From: an uncultured Methylophilaceae bacterium
GTDB taxonomy: Bacteria; Pseudomonadota; Gammaproteobacteria; Burkholderiales; Methylophilaceae
Direction: 5' to 3'
Assembly: GCA_903899965.1 (NCBI GenBank)
Contig: CAIULB010000010.1
Coordinates: forward strand, 1-64,000
DNA length: 64,000 nucleotides
Position 1 is the first letter of the stretch; the number at the start of each line of letters is the position of its first letter. A model generated the notes under the pieces. The model saw only the letters and a program-made list of their open reading frames with translations. It searched no databases and was not told the origin of the DNA. Positions 55,406-63,813 of this stretch are shown here, in pieces. A program made the position numbers and the translations under genes.

Positions 55406-56068
55406 TTAATCTACATGAATACTGGTCAGCGTTTGCTCGATGGTCGCGCCATTTTCTTCGCGCATGATGATTTTAACTGGCAAGTAAAAACGCTCAACCG
55501 CCAACCAAAACTCTTTTTCGTTACCGCCGCTGGTCTCACTTGCATTGCTTAAATGCAGGGTATTAAATGGACCCGCATCCACCGTTAAGCTCACATCACG
55601 CTCTATAACTTTATAGCTATAGATTCGTTGTTTTTTGCCTGTAGTAATGGGCAAACTAACTTCATCGGCCTTTGGTGGAAAGAGCATCCATTGATAAGGA
55701 AAACTCGCCACATCCTGTGTCCCTTTGGCTAAAGGCTCTGTGGTGACATTCCCTTTGTTTTTCATGCTCAATTGATTAGCAAGCCAATCAAAATCAGCAT
55801 ACACAGCTTTTCTCTCATTATCGCCTTGCTGTTGCTCAAAGTGCTTAGGCTGTAAGCCTTCGTTAGTGACAACGCCTTCACTCTTCAAAATACGTTTTCC
55901 AAACAGCGCCGCTAAACCCACACCTTCGGTCACACTTTCAATCAAATATTGGTCGCCTGTTTGTTTGAATGTTTCTGTCACATTAGCAAAAGGCTTACCG
56001 TTTCGAGTCGCTTGGTAAGTCAGCGTTACATTTTTTGGTGCGGCAAACGCAAGGTCTGTGATGACCAA
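55406..56068 (-). CDS. DUF3108 periplasmic protein (start uncertain)
   Basis: A beta-rich protein of unknown function paralogous to its neighbour; shared features are LQPKHFEQ/LQPDAYRV, ADFDWLANQL/ANFDWAKHQL and KGTQDVASFPYQWMLFPP/EGTQDFLSFMYQFMFVPP. The first usable codon at 56068 is TTG and leaves only half a signal peptide (ending LAFA before APKN). The reading frame stays open upstream to 56116, where an ATT codon would add KAFAKLARLSFLASFL and complete a perfect signal peptide. This ATT lies 1 bp after the purM stop. Confidence 0.75.
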   Translation of the reverse strand: MVITDLAFAAPKNVTLTYQATRNGKPFANVTETFKQTGDQYLIESVTEGVGLAALFGKRILKSEGVVTNEGLQPKHFEQQQGDNERKAVYADFDWLANQLSMKNKGNVTTEPLAKGTQDVASFPYQWMLFPPKADEVSLPITTGKKQRIYSYKVIERDVSLTVDAGPFNTLHLSNASETSGGNEKEFWLAVERFYLPVKIIMREENGATIEQTLTSIHVD

Positions 56069-56117
56069 AAAGCTGGCCAGAAAACTAAGCCGTGCTAGTT
56101 TAGCGAAGGCTTTAATG

Positions 56118-57170
56118 TTAAACCACTATCGTTGGCGCTTCGCCCGCTTGTTGCTTGCGGATAAAGCCGATTTCAAACACTTGCTCGCCTTCGGCTTTTA
56201 GCAAGCCCATTGCTTCTTTTGCTTGGTCTTTAGACACAATCACTACCATGCCAATGCCGCAGTTAAATGTTTTGTGCATTTCGCTTTCAGCAACATTGCC
56301 TTGAGCTTGCAACCAGGTAAACAAAGGTGGCATATCCCAGCTACCTTTTTTGATTTCAGCCGTTAAGCCTTCAGGCAATACGCGTGGTACATTTTCTGTA
56401 ATACCGCCGCCAGTGATATGGGCCATGCCTTTTACCGTCATGGATGAAATCAATTTAAGCAAAGGTTTTACGTAAATACGCGTTGGTGCCATCACCACAT
56501 CTTTGAATGGCTTGCCGTGGAAGTCTGCATTGAAATCAATGCCTGATTTTGCGATTAATTTACGAATCAATGAATACCCGTTTGAATGTGCGCCACTTGA
56601 AGCCAAACCCAACACAACATCGCCTTCAGCGATTGTTTTGCCAGTAATAATGCTTTCTTTATCTACACAGCCCACTGCAAAACCAGCCAAGTCATATTCA
56701 CCCGCTGGATACATACCTGGCATTTCAGCAGTTTCGCCGCCCACCAATGCACAACCTGACTGTTCACAGCCTTGGGCAATGCCTTTAATTACTTGCGCTG
56801 CTGTACCCACTTCCAACTTGCCGCATGCAAAGTAATCTAAGAAAAATAATGGCTCAGCGCCTTGTACCAAAATATCATTCACACTCATTGCGACAAGATC
56901 GATACCCACGGTATCGTGTTTACTCAGCTCAAAAGCGAGTTTTAATTTAGTGCCCACACCATCTGTGCCAGACACCAACACTGGATTTTTGAATTTTTTT
57001 GGCATCTCAAACAATGAGCCAAAGCCGCCAATACCGCCTAAAACCTCTGGGCGCATGGTGCGTTTTGCGAAAGGCTTAATCTGTTCAACCAGCGCGTCAC
57101 CCGCCTCAATATCTACCCCAGCGTCACGGTAGCTAATAGATGTGCCATTGGTTTGGTCGTTCGAATTCAA
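56118..57170 (-). CDS. purM: Phosphoribosylformylglycinamidine cyclo-ligase (AIR synthetase)
   Basis: Fifth step of purine synthesis, closing the imidazole ring of AIR. The 350 residues have [38 protein letters not shown], the ATP/Mg part [27 protein letters not shown], and [17 protein letters not shown]. Start appears to be TTG at 57170 with a GAGAAAG element upstream; no ATG is in frame before the domain. It is divergent from hda, the standard arrangement. Confidence 0.95.
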   Translation of the reverse strand: MNSNDQTNGTSISYRDAGVDIEAGDALVEQIKPFAKRTMRPEVLGGIGGFGSLFEMPKKFKNPVLVSGTDGVGTKLKLAFELSKHDTVGIDLVAMSVNDILVQGAEPLFFLDYFACGKLEVGTAAQVIKGIAQGCEQSGCALVGGETAEMPGMYPAGEYDLAGFAVGCVDKESIITGKTIAEGDVVLGLASSGAHSNGYSLIRKLIAKSGIDFNADFHGKPFKDVVMAPTRIYVKPLLKLISSMTVKGMAHITGGGITENVPRVLPEGLTAEIKKGSWDMPPLFTWLQAQGNVAESEMHKTFNCGIGMVVIVSKDQAKEAMGLLKAEGEQVFEIGFIRKQQAGEAPTIVV

Positions 57171-57206
57171 AGCTTTCTCGCTTTCTACAAGATAAAAACA
57201 AATAAA

Positions 57207-57259
57207 AGGTTAAAATACACATTTATCGCGTATTTTTTGTAATACCCGAATTTTAACCT
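57207..57259. repeat. Inverted repeat in the purM-hda divergent region
   Basis: Ten-base arms AGGTTAAAAT (57207-57216) and ATTTTAACCT (57250-57259) are perfect reverse complements 33 bp apart, in the 167-bp control region between purM and hda. It may be a regulator site or a palindrome by chance in AT-rich DNA. No other element was recognised in the gap. Confidence 0.4.
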
Positions 57260-57337
57260 AAATGACGCCTAAACGAGAAAAGACTGAACGATAAAAGCAG
57301 AGTTATTCCGCTTTAATTGCTTTGCAAGATTAAATAA

Positions 57338-57958
57338 ATGAAACAACTGCTCCTAGATATTCAGCCAGACGCATTGCCTAGCATTGCCAACTTCGTTGTT
57401 GGTCGTAATGCAGAGGCCTTGCACAGCTTGCATCAGGCGTTGCAAACAGGCGCCGAGAGTCGTTTTATTTACTTTTGGGGCGCAGCAGGCAGTGGCAAAA
57501 CGCATCTGCTCAAAGCGGCGCAAGAATTAGCAAAAGCATCCAACATTCATCTCGTCACAGCAGATGATGTCAATTTACTCAATGATGAAGCGCAAATCGC
57601 TTTATTCGACACTTACAACCAAACGCGTGCGGCAAATGGCGTGCTTTTTGCGGCAGGCAATGCATCGCCTAGCCAAATGAATCTGCGTAATGACCTCGCA
57701 ACCCGTTTAGCTTGGGGTTTAACCTACCAATTACATCCGCTCACCGATGAAGAAAAAGCCCAAGCTCTGCAAGCCCACGCTCTAGAACGTGGCATGAAAT
57801 TGCCTGATGAAGTGGTGGATTATTGCTTGCGTTACTTACGCCGAGATTTGCCAAGCTTGATGGCAATTTTAGATGCGCTTGATGAATGGTCGCTCACTGA
57901 AAAACGTCCAGTGACCGTTCCTCTCCTTAAAAAACTGCTTCAACTACCGCTTATTTGA
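57338..57958 (+). CDS. hda: DnaA regulatory inactivator Hda
   Basis: AAA+ DnaA homologue that with the clamp triggers ATP hydrolysis on DnaA and prevents over-initiation. The 206 residues start MKQLLLDIQPDALPSIANFVVG (a clamp-binding QLLLDI at 3-8), have Walker A GAAGSGKTHLLKAA near 49-62 and the ArgF-type RLAWGLTYQL. No DNA-binding domain IV, as expected. Followed by the flavoprotein after 18 bp. Confidence 0.94.
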   Translation: MKQLLLDIQPDALPSIANFVVGRNAEALHSLHQALQTGAESRFIYFWGAAGSGKTHLLKAAQELAKASNIHLVTADDVNLLNDEAQIALFDTYNQTRAANGVLFAAGNASPSQMNLRNDLATRLAWGLTYQLHPLTDEEKAQALQAHALERGMKLPDEVVDYCLRYLRRDLPSLMAILDALDEWSLTEKRPVTVPLLKKLLQLPLI

Positions 57959-57976
57959 ACTCAATAAAAAATAAAA

Positions 57977-59608
57977 ATGTTACGTTTATCCGAAATCAAA
58001 CTGCCTTTAGACAACGCCACCTCGCTTCATCACGAACCCGAGGTGATTCAAGACGCACTGATTAAGAAGCTAGGCATTCCAGCCAGCGATTTAATCAGCA
58101 TGACGATTTTTAAGCGAGGTGTAGATGCCCGTAAATCACACGCGATTTTGTTTGTTTATACACTCGATGTTGAAGTTAAAAACGAAGCTAAAATTTTAGC
58201 GAAATTCAAAAAAGACCCACACGTGAAAGTCGCCCCTGACACCTCTTACCACTTTGTAGCAAAGGCACCTGAAACAAGCAAAGAACCTCGTCCTGTAATT
58301 GTGGGCTTTGGCCCATCCGGCATTTTTGCGGCGCTGATTTTGGCACAATCTGGCTTTAAGCCTATCGTTTTAGAGCGTGGCAAAGCCGTTCGTGAACGCA
58401 CCAAAGACACATGGGGTTTGTGGCGCAAAAGCATACTTAATCCAGAATCTAACGTGCAATTTGGTGAAGGTGGCGCAGGGACTTTTTCAGATGGCAAACT
58501 CTACAGCCAGATTAAAGACCCTAAACATTACGGGCGCAAAGTGCTCAATGAATTTGTCAAAGCGGGCGCGCCAGAAGAAATTTTATACGTGAGCCATCCG
58601 CATATCGGCACATTCCGTTTGGTGGGGATGGTCGAAGAAATGCGTCAAAACATTATTGAGCTTGGTGGCGAAATCCGCTTCCAAAGTCGTGTGGATGATA
58701 TAGAAATTGAAAACGGCCAAGTGCAAGGCGTAGTGCTACAAAACGGAGAGCGCATCGCCACCAACCATCTTGTATTGGCAGTCGGCCATAGTGCCCGCGA
58801 CACCTTTGAGATGATACACAAACGCGGCATCTACATTGAGGCCAAGCCTTTTTCTATTGGCTTCCGTATTGAACATCCACAATCACTCATTGACCATGCA
58901 CGCTTTGGCCCCAATGCCCAGCACCCCGTCTTGGGCGCGGCGGATTATAAGCTCGTACATCACGCAAAAAATGGTCGTAGCGTTTACAGTTTCTGTATGT
59001 GTCCAGGCGGAACAGTAGTTGCGGCAGCATCTGAAGAAGGTCGCGTGGTGACTAACGGCATGAGCCAATATTCACGTAACGAACGTAATGCAAACGCGGG
59101 CATTGTGGTGGGCATTGACCCTGAGAAAGATTATCCAGGTGACCCGCTTGCTGGCATGGAATTTCAACGGAAATGGGAAGCACGCGCTTTTGAGCTTGGC
59201 GGTAGAAATTACAAAGCGCCAGGGCAACTCATTGGCGACTTTATCAATGGTAAACCTTCTGCCGAGTTTGGCGCAGTTCAACCTTCCTACACGCCAGGCG
59301 TTCACCTCACTGATTTAAGCACCGCATTGCCTGAATATGCGATTACTGCCATTCGCGAAGCACTCCCCGCCTTCGCCAAACAGATTAAAGGTTTTGATTT
59401 GCCTGATGGCGTTCTAACAGGCGTTGAAACCAGAACATCCTCACCGATTAGAATTAAACGCGACGACGAAACCTTACAAAGCATCAACACCAAAGGCCTT
59501 TACCCAACAGGCGAAGGTGCTGGCTATGCAGGGGGAATTTTGTCGGCGGCGGTGGATGGAATTAGAATTGCTGAGGCTTTGGCACTGAGCATAACAACCA
59601 ATGATTAA
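57977..59608 (+). CDS. FAD-dependent dehydrogenase-like protein (COG2509 type)
   Basis: A 543-residue flavoprotein with an N-terminal alpha/beta domain (1-95) and the Rossmann FAD-binding stretch VIVGFGPSGIFAALILAQSG near 110-129, then LERGKAVRERTKD. It contains an NPESNVQFGEGGAGTFSDGKL segment and the C-terminal GEGAGYAGGILSAAVDGIRIAEAL. Orthologues are widespread and uncharacterised. It follows hda closely and overlaps the convergent soxZ stop by 4 bp. Confidence 0.8.
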   Translation: MLRLSEIKLPLDNATSLHHEPEVIQDALIKKLGIPASDLISMTIFKRGVDARKSHAILFVYTLDVEVKNEAKILAKFKKDPHVKVAPDTSYHFVAKAPETSKEPRPVIVGFGPSGIFAALILAQSGFKPIVLERGKAVRERTKDTWGLWRKSILNPESNVQFGEGGAGTFSDGKLYSQIKDPKHYGRKVLNEFVKAGAPEEILYVSHPHIGTFRLVGMVEEMRQNIIELGGEIRFQSRVDDIEIENGQVQGVVLQNGERIATNHLVLAVGHSARDTFEMIHKRGIYIEAKPFSIGFRIEHPQSLIDHARFGPNAQHPVLGAADYKLVHHAKNGRSVYSFCMCPGGTVVAAASEEGRVVTNGMSQYSRNERNANAGIVVGIDPEKDYPGDPLAGMEFQRKWEARAFELGGRNYKAPGQLIGDFINGKPSAEFGAVQPSYTPGVHLTDLSTALPEYAITAIREALPAFAKQIKGFDLPDGVLTGVETRTSSPIRIKRDDETLQSINTKGLYPTGEGAGYAGGILSAAVDGIRIAEALALSITTND

Positions 59609-59922
59609 GCTAGCGTTACCGCAACCTCACCTTCGCCTGTTTTTCCTTGGTTATCTGTCCAACTCACCCGCACAATATCGCCCACTTTTGCACCACGCAG
59701 ATGAAAAGTAAGATAAGGATTTTTTGAAATACCTGTTCCCCATTGCGCCTCTAGAACTTGCTTTCCTTTAATGGTAGCGCTTACTAACTGAATAAAGTTT
59801 GCAGAAATAAAATCACCAAAATCACTCTTACGGCGCCCCGTTTCCATCGGGTGGGTCATCAGCACTTTTACTTCCGTGACCTCGCCCTTGAGCTGGGCGC
59901 GCATACGCATATTTTCAGCCAT
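59605..59922 (-). CDS. soxZ: Thiosulfate-oxidation carrier subunit SoxZ
   Basis: Ig-like partner of SoxY. The 105 residues begin MAENMRMRAQLKGEVTEVKVLM and have THPMETGRRKS and FSWTDNQG-type C-terminal features. ATG 59922 lies one base after the soxY stop (TAACATG); a longer ORF from 59937 would overlap. Forms the SoxYZ heterodimer that carries sulfur on the SoxY Cys in the periplasm. Only soxYZ is present; soxAX, soxB and soxCD are not. Confidence 0.93.
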   Translation of the reverse strand: MAENMRMRAQLKGEVTEVKVLMTHPMETGRRKSDFGDFISANFIQLVSATIKGKQVLEAQWGTGISKNPYLTFHLRGAKVGDIVRVSWTDNQGKTGEGEVAVTLA

Positions 59923-59923
59923 G

Positions 59924-60367
59924 TTAGCCACATCCATTCTCTAAAACTTCTACCCGTTTTTTGGCAGAATAATAGCGATTACCCGATTTAATGACCGCCA
60001 GCACATCTGAGGTTTCAGCCATTTTGATGCGCGTCACCACAAAGCCATCGGCGCCCTCGCCAAACACAAAATTAGCAATTAAAGCGGTTGGATTATTTTC
60101 CACAAATATAGCGATAGATTCGGTATTAGGGATACGACTGGTGACTTCAATTTGCACCACGGCGCCATTTTCTGCTTTGTCTGGTGCAATAACTTGAATG
60201 TCGTTGGATAGCGTGACATTGCTAATTTGCAAAGCAGCCATCGCCTCTTGTAACTTGGTGGCTTGAAAAGCAAGCGTATTCCACATAGCGGCGAATGCTT
60301 TAATTGGCACGAGCGCCAAGGCGCTTAACGCGAATAAGGCTTTGATAAACTTTCTGCGTTGCACCAT
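59924..60367 (-). CDS. soxY: Thiosulfate-oxidation carrier subunit SoxY
   Basis: Sulfur carrier. ATG 60367 is favoured over 60373 by spacing to AAGGA. The 147 residues begin with a Tat-type signal (VQRRKFIKALFALSALAL, twin Arg at residues 4-5), then the Ig-like domain, and end in the swinging arm with the reactive Cys in NGCG. Family members end GGCGG or similar, so the Cys is in place though one Gly is Asn. Upstream of soxZ by one base. Confidence 0.94.
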   Translation of the reverse strand: MVQRRKFIKALFALSALALVPIKAFAAMWNTLAFQATKLQEAMAALQISNVTLSNDIQVIAPDKAENGAVVQIEVTSRIPNTESIAIFVENNPTALIANFVFGEGADGFVVTRIKMAETSDVLAVIKSGNRYYSAKKRVEVLENGCG

Positions 60368-60399
60368 GCTCATTTCCTTTTTAGCCTGTTCATTCGAAC

Positions 60400-61839
60400 T
60401 TACTTAAACCAGCCACTTTTTTTCGGTTCATCCACTAGCGCACGAAGCTCTTTTAATCTCGCTTCGACTATCGACTGCTGATAAAAATCGCCATCGCCAG
60501 ACCTGACCGCTAAATCCATCTGCTCAAGCGCTTTCGGGTTATTGTACCGCCTAAAATATGCTTCGCCTTGGGCTTGATGGCTAAGCAGGTTTTTACCTAG
60601 TGCAGCATAGGCTTTTGATTTTAGCTCATACATATAAGCATCAGTAGGATATAAGCTTTGCTTTTCATTGAGCAATTGCAAGGCTTGTTGCGGTTGCCGG
60701 ATGCGTAAAAAGTGTTCTGCATATCCATAAATCAAAGCACGACTGCCCGGATAAATCGCGAGGCCCGCTTGATAGGCTTTTGCAGCTTGCGTTGGGTTGT
60801 CGCGCGCGACTTCAATATTGGCCGCAAGGCTTGCAAAAAATGGGTGGCTAGGGGCATTAGCACGAATCCAGCTAAGTTCTTTAGTTGCACCATCAACATT
60901 ACCCAAGCGTAACATTGCGACGGCAAGTCCATAGTGCTGGGCACTCTCGCTTGTGTAGCGTCTATCTTGAATATTACTTTGGAATAAAGAAACCGCTTGG
61001 TTAGCGATGCCAGAAATTGCCAAGATTTTGGCCCGCACCAAATCAAAATCGGGTGAGTAAGGCACCATGCGATATTTGCTATTGGCAATGCGTGCGCTGA
61101 CGTCGGCAATACGCTCACTGGTAATTGGGTGAGTACGCAAAAAGGTGGGTGCACTACCTTCTACATAGCGCGTGCCTTTTTGCATAGTCTCAAAAAAACT
61201 CGCCATGGCATGGGTGTCGTAACCTGCGCTTTCTAAAATGGAGATTCCCACACGGTCAGCTTCCCGTTCGTGGTCACGTGTGTAGTCCAATTGCTTTTGA
61301 ACAGAGCCTGCGGATGAAGCCGTCATGGCAGCGCTGGCAAGTTGCGGATTAGCCCGTGCAGACAAAATTGCCAACGCCATGCCCGCAAGACTAATGAGGG
61401 AGTCATTCTTTTGTTGCGCCATCATCCGCGCCATATGATGTTGCACTACGTGGCCGATTTCATGGCCCATCACCCCCGCTAATTCAGACTCATTACTAGC
61501 CGCAACAATTAAGCCTGTGTGTACGCCTACCACGCCGCCAGGCATGGCAAAAGCATTGATACTGTTATCTTTAACAACAAAAAAATTAAACCACTGGGTT
61601 TTATCAGGGCCGTTGCTGGCAAGACGCATGCCTAGGTTTTGAATGTAATCAGTAATTTCAGGGTCATAAAGCACTTCCTCGCTCGACATCACGCTGCGCA
61701 TGATTTGGTCAGCAATTTTCTTTTCATCGAGGGGCGAAAGTACAGTTGCAGAAGCATCACCTAAATCAGGCAAATCATCCGCCAACGCAAGCGGCGCAAA
61801 AAAGGAAAACAACAGAAGGCTATAAACTAATTTCATCAT
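60400..61839 (-). CDS. M48 metalloprotease with TPR repeats (BepA/YfgC-like)
   Basis: Periplasmic zinc protease and chaperone for outer-membrane assembly. The 479 residues have a signal peptide (MMKLVYSLLLFSFFAPLALA), the M48 HExxH motif in GHEIGHVVQHH near 127-137, the third ligand in EREADRVGI near 191-199, and C-terminal TPR repeats (about 300-450). Length and layout match BepA. It lies upstream of soxY on the same strand, a 26-bp gap. Confidence 0.93.
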   Translation of the reverse strand: MMKLVYSLLLFSFFAPLALADDLPDLGDASATVLSPLDEKKIADQIMRSVMSSEEVLYDPEITDYIQNLGMRLASNGPDKTQWFNFFVVKDNSINAFAMPGGVVGVHTGLIVAASNESELAGVMGHEIGHVVQHHMARMMAQQKNDSLISLAGMALAILSARANPQLASAAMTASSAGSVQKQLDYTRDHEREADRVGISILESAGYDTHAMASFFETMQKGTRYVEGSAPTFLRTHPITSERIADVSARIANSKYRMVPYSPDFDLVRAKILAISGIANQAVSLFQSNIQDRRYTSESAQHYGLAVAMLRLGNVDGATKELSWIRANAPSHPFFASLAANIEVARDNPTQAAKAYQAGLAIYPGSRALIYGYAEHFLRIRQPQQALQLLNEKQSLYPTDAYMYELKSKAYAALGKNLLSHQAQGEAYFRRYNNPKALEQMDLAVRSGDGDFYQQSIVEARLKELRALVDEPKKSGWFK

Positions 61840-61924
61840 TGCGTATGATAACGATATTAAGCGCCTAGTTCACGGTTCGTGATGAAATTATGGTGCAAAC
61901 AAGTTAAATTAAAAGGCAACATTG

Positions 61925-62404
61925 ATGAGCGAACTTACCCATTTTGATAACCAAGGCCAAGCGCACATGGTCGATGTAGGCAGAAAAGCCGAGACAGAGC
62001 GCGTAGCCGTTGCAACAGGCTGCATCCGAATGTTAGCAAGCACTTTAGCACTTGTTATCAAAGGGGATGCGAAAAAAGGTGACGTGCTGGGAATTGCGCG
62101 GATTGCAGCGATTCAAGCATCAAAGCGCACTTCGGATTTAATCCCGCTATGCCATCCAATCAGCCTCACCAAAGTGGGCGTGGAGTTTGAAATCGACGAA
62201 AAATCTAACATCATTCATTGCACCGTCACCGCAAAATGCACAGGGAAAACAGGCGTAGAAATGGAAGCGCTCACAGCGACTAGCCTGGCTTTACTTACTA
62301 TATACGATATGTGCAAAGCCGTTGACCGCGGTATGGTGATGGGTGAAATTAAGCTGCTAGAGAAACAAGGTGGAAAATCTGGGCATTGGGTGGCAGAGAA
62401 GTAG
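61925..62404 (+). CDS. moaC: Cyclic pyranopterin monophosphate synthase MoaC
   Basis: Molybdenum cofactor pathway, second step. ATG at 61925 is preferred over a TTG just upstream; 159 residues. Conserved elements are [50 protein letters not shown] and [25 protein letters not shown] with the catalytic Lys and Asp. It is the last clearly core gene before the integrase. Confidence 0.96.
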   Translation: MSELTHFDNQGQAHMVDVGRKAETERVAVATGCIRMLASTLALVIKGDAKKGDVLGIARIAAIQASKRTSDLIPLCHPISLTKVGVEFEIDEKSNIIHCTVTAKCTGKTGVEMEALTATSLALLTIYDMCKAVDRGMVMGEIKLLEKQGGKSGHWVAEK

Positions 62405-62457
62405 CTACCAACATACCAATCTTCAAATCACTTCAAATATAGATAAAAAGTCTCATT

Positions 62458-62476
62458 TGTCCTAAATCTGTCCTAA
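62458..62476 (+). repeat. Tandem TGTCCTAA motif before the integrase
   Basis: TGTCCTAA occurs at 62458-62465 and 62469-62476, 11 bp apart, one helical turn, ending 13 bp before the integrase ATG. A second short repeat, CTTCAAAT, occurs at 62421-62428 and 62431-62438. Such paired sites next to an integrase are typical of arm-type binding sites or of an autoregulatory operator. Confidence 0.5.
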
Positions 62477-62489
62477 TTTTGGATGGAAA

Positions 62490-63482
62490 ATGGCGACATT
62501 TCGTAAGCGTAATGGCAAGTGGCAAGCCCGTGTAACACGGAAAGGCTATGACACTCTCTGTAAAACTTTTGAATCAAAAAAAGATGCGCAATACTGGGCT
62601 AGAGGCATTGAAAGTGAAATTGACAAAGGCGCATATAAGAATCTTCGATACGCCCAAAAAATCACCTTCAAAGAACTAGTAGAGCGTTATATCAACGAAG
62701 TCTCACCCTCAATGCGCGGCGCGGCCGCAGACATTTATCGCTTACGCGCCCTAACAACGCGCTCAATCAGCAAACTCAGCATGACATCGCTGACCCCTTC
62801 TAAATTAGCGCAATATAGAGACCAACGATTAAAAGTCATTGCGCCAAACACAATGCTGCGTGAACTTGCTTATTTCTCATGCGTTATTAATCACGCAAAG
62901 CGTGAGTGGGGTCTTAATATCGACAATCCTGTCGCAATGATCAAAAAGCCACCAGTGCCTGACGGCAGAACAAGAATATTAAGCAATGAAGAAAAAGAAA
63001 GAATCATTTTTGAATGTCTAAAGTCGCGACAAGAAAAATGTAATGTTTGGGTGCCTGCGATTATCGAATTTGCTTTAGCGACAGCAATGCGGCGTGGCGA
63101 AATTACATCGCTTCTTTGGCGCAATGTTGATATTAATAAACGCACAGCTTTTCTACCTATTACAAAAAATGGTCATTGTCGCCATGTGCCACTATCCAAT
63201 ACTGCCATCAAAATTCTTAACGAGTTGCCACGCACTGAGAGTGAAAGAGTTTTCCCAGTCAATGAGGTGTCATTATCAACAGCATTTTATCGCTATTCAC
63301 GCTTAGCAGGCGTTCCCAATGTACGATTTCATGACTTAAGACATACGGCAATTACTGCGATGTCAGGCAAACTAACTAATGTAATAGAACTATCCTCAGT
63401 TACAGGGCATAGATCACTATCGATGCTTAAAAGATATATTCATTTAAACATAGAAGAATTAGCCAAGAAGCTTGATGATTAA
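62490..63482 (+). CDS. Tyrosine-type site-specific integrase
   Basis: Phage/island integrase of 330 residues. An N-terminal arm-binding segment (1-45, RKRNGKWQARVTRKGYDTL) and a core-binding SAM-like domain (60-140) precede the catalytic domain: Arg202, Lys226, His281-x-x-Arg284 (HDLRH), His307 and the nucleophile Tyr316. All catalytic residues are in place, so it is likely active. A GGATGG ribosome-binding site precedes the ATG. Next to moaC; the attachment site is not seen in this window. Confidence 0.93.
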   Translation: MATFRKRNGKWQARVTRKGYDTLCKTFESKKDAQYWARGIESEIDKGAYKNLRYAQKITFKELVERYINEVSPSMRGAAADIYRLRALTTRSISKLSMTSLTPSKLAQYRDQRLKVIAPNTMLRELAYFSCVINHAKREWGLNIDNPVAMIKKPPVPDGRTRILSNEEKERIIFECLKSRQEKCNVWVPAIIEFALATAMRRGEITSLLWRNVDINKRTAFLPITKNGHCRHVPLSNTAIKILNELPRTESERVFPVNEVSLSTAFYRYSRLAGVPNVRFHDLRHTAITAMSGKLTNVIELSSVTGHRSLSMLKRYIHLNIEELAKKLDD

Positions 63483-63507
63483 AGTGTCGTTTAAAACGAC
63501 ACTTTTT
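63481..63507 (+). terminator. Terminator at the integrase stop
   Basis: Ten-base arms AAAGTGTCGT (63481-63490) and ACGACACTTT (63496-63505) with a five-base loop, then TT. The hairpin starts inside the TAA stop. It insulates the integrase from the toxin-antitoxin genes. Confidence 0.75.
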
Positions 63508-63543
63508 AAATATTTCTTGCTAGCATTTGTTTTTGATATTACA

Positions 63544-63553
63544 TTGTATACAA
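63544..63553. promoter_or_regulatory. Palindromic candidate operator of the toxin-antitoxin pair
   Basis: TTGTATACAA is a perfect 10-base palindrome overlapping a TATACA -10-like box and is flanked by ACATT and AATGT, which extend the symmetry with gaps. It lies 24 bp before the antitoxin ATG. Ribbon-helix-helix antitoxins commonly autorepress at such sites. Confidence 0.45.
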
Positions 63554-63576
63554 CCGAATGTTACTTGGAGAAAATA

Positions 63577-63813
63577 ATGGAAAGCAGTGTTCTCACATTG
63601 AGATTGAATACAGAAACTAAAGATAAATTAGATAAATTGGCCTCTGCCACACAGCGAAGCAAATCATTCCTAGCTGCTGAAGCTATTAATCGATATTTAG
63701 AAATTGAAGCATGGCAAATAAGTGAAATAGAAAAAGCGTTAAAAGAAGCTGATGCTGGAGATTTTGCTACCAATGACGATCTAGCTTTATTGGCGACAAA
63801 GTATGCAGGTTAA
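63577..63813 (+). CDS. Ribbon-helix-helix antitoxin (ParD/CopG type)
   Basis: A 78-residue DNA-binding antitoxin. The RHH domain is N-terminal (SSVLTLRLNTETKDKLDKLASATQRSKSFLAAEAINRYLE at about 3-42, too regular for chance) and an acidic C-terminal helix follows, to bind the toxin. ATG at 63577 has GGAG six bases upstream; a longer frame reaching back to 63472 would overlap the integrase and terminator. Its stop overlaps the toxin gene by 11 bp. Confidence 0.87.
   Translation: MESSVLTLRLNTETKDKLDKLASATQRSKSFLAAEAINRYLEIEAWQISEIEKALKEADAGDFATNDDLALLATKYAG

Noticed and set aside
62490-63482. Prophage
   Set aside because: One integrase and a toxin-antitoxin pair without any structural or replication phage gene in view do not support a prophage call.
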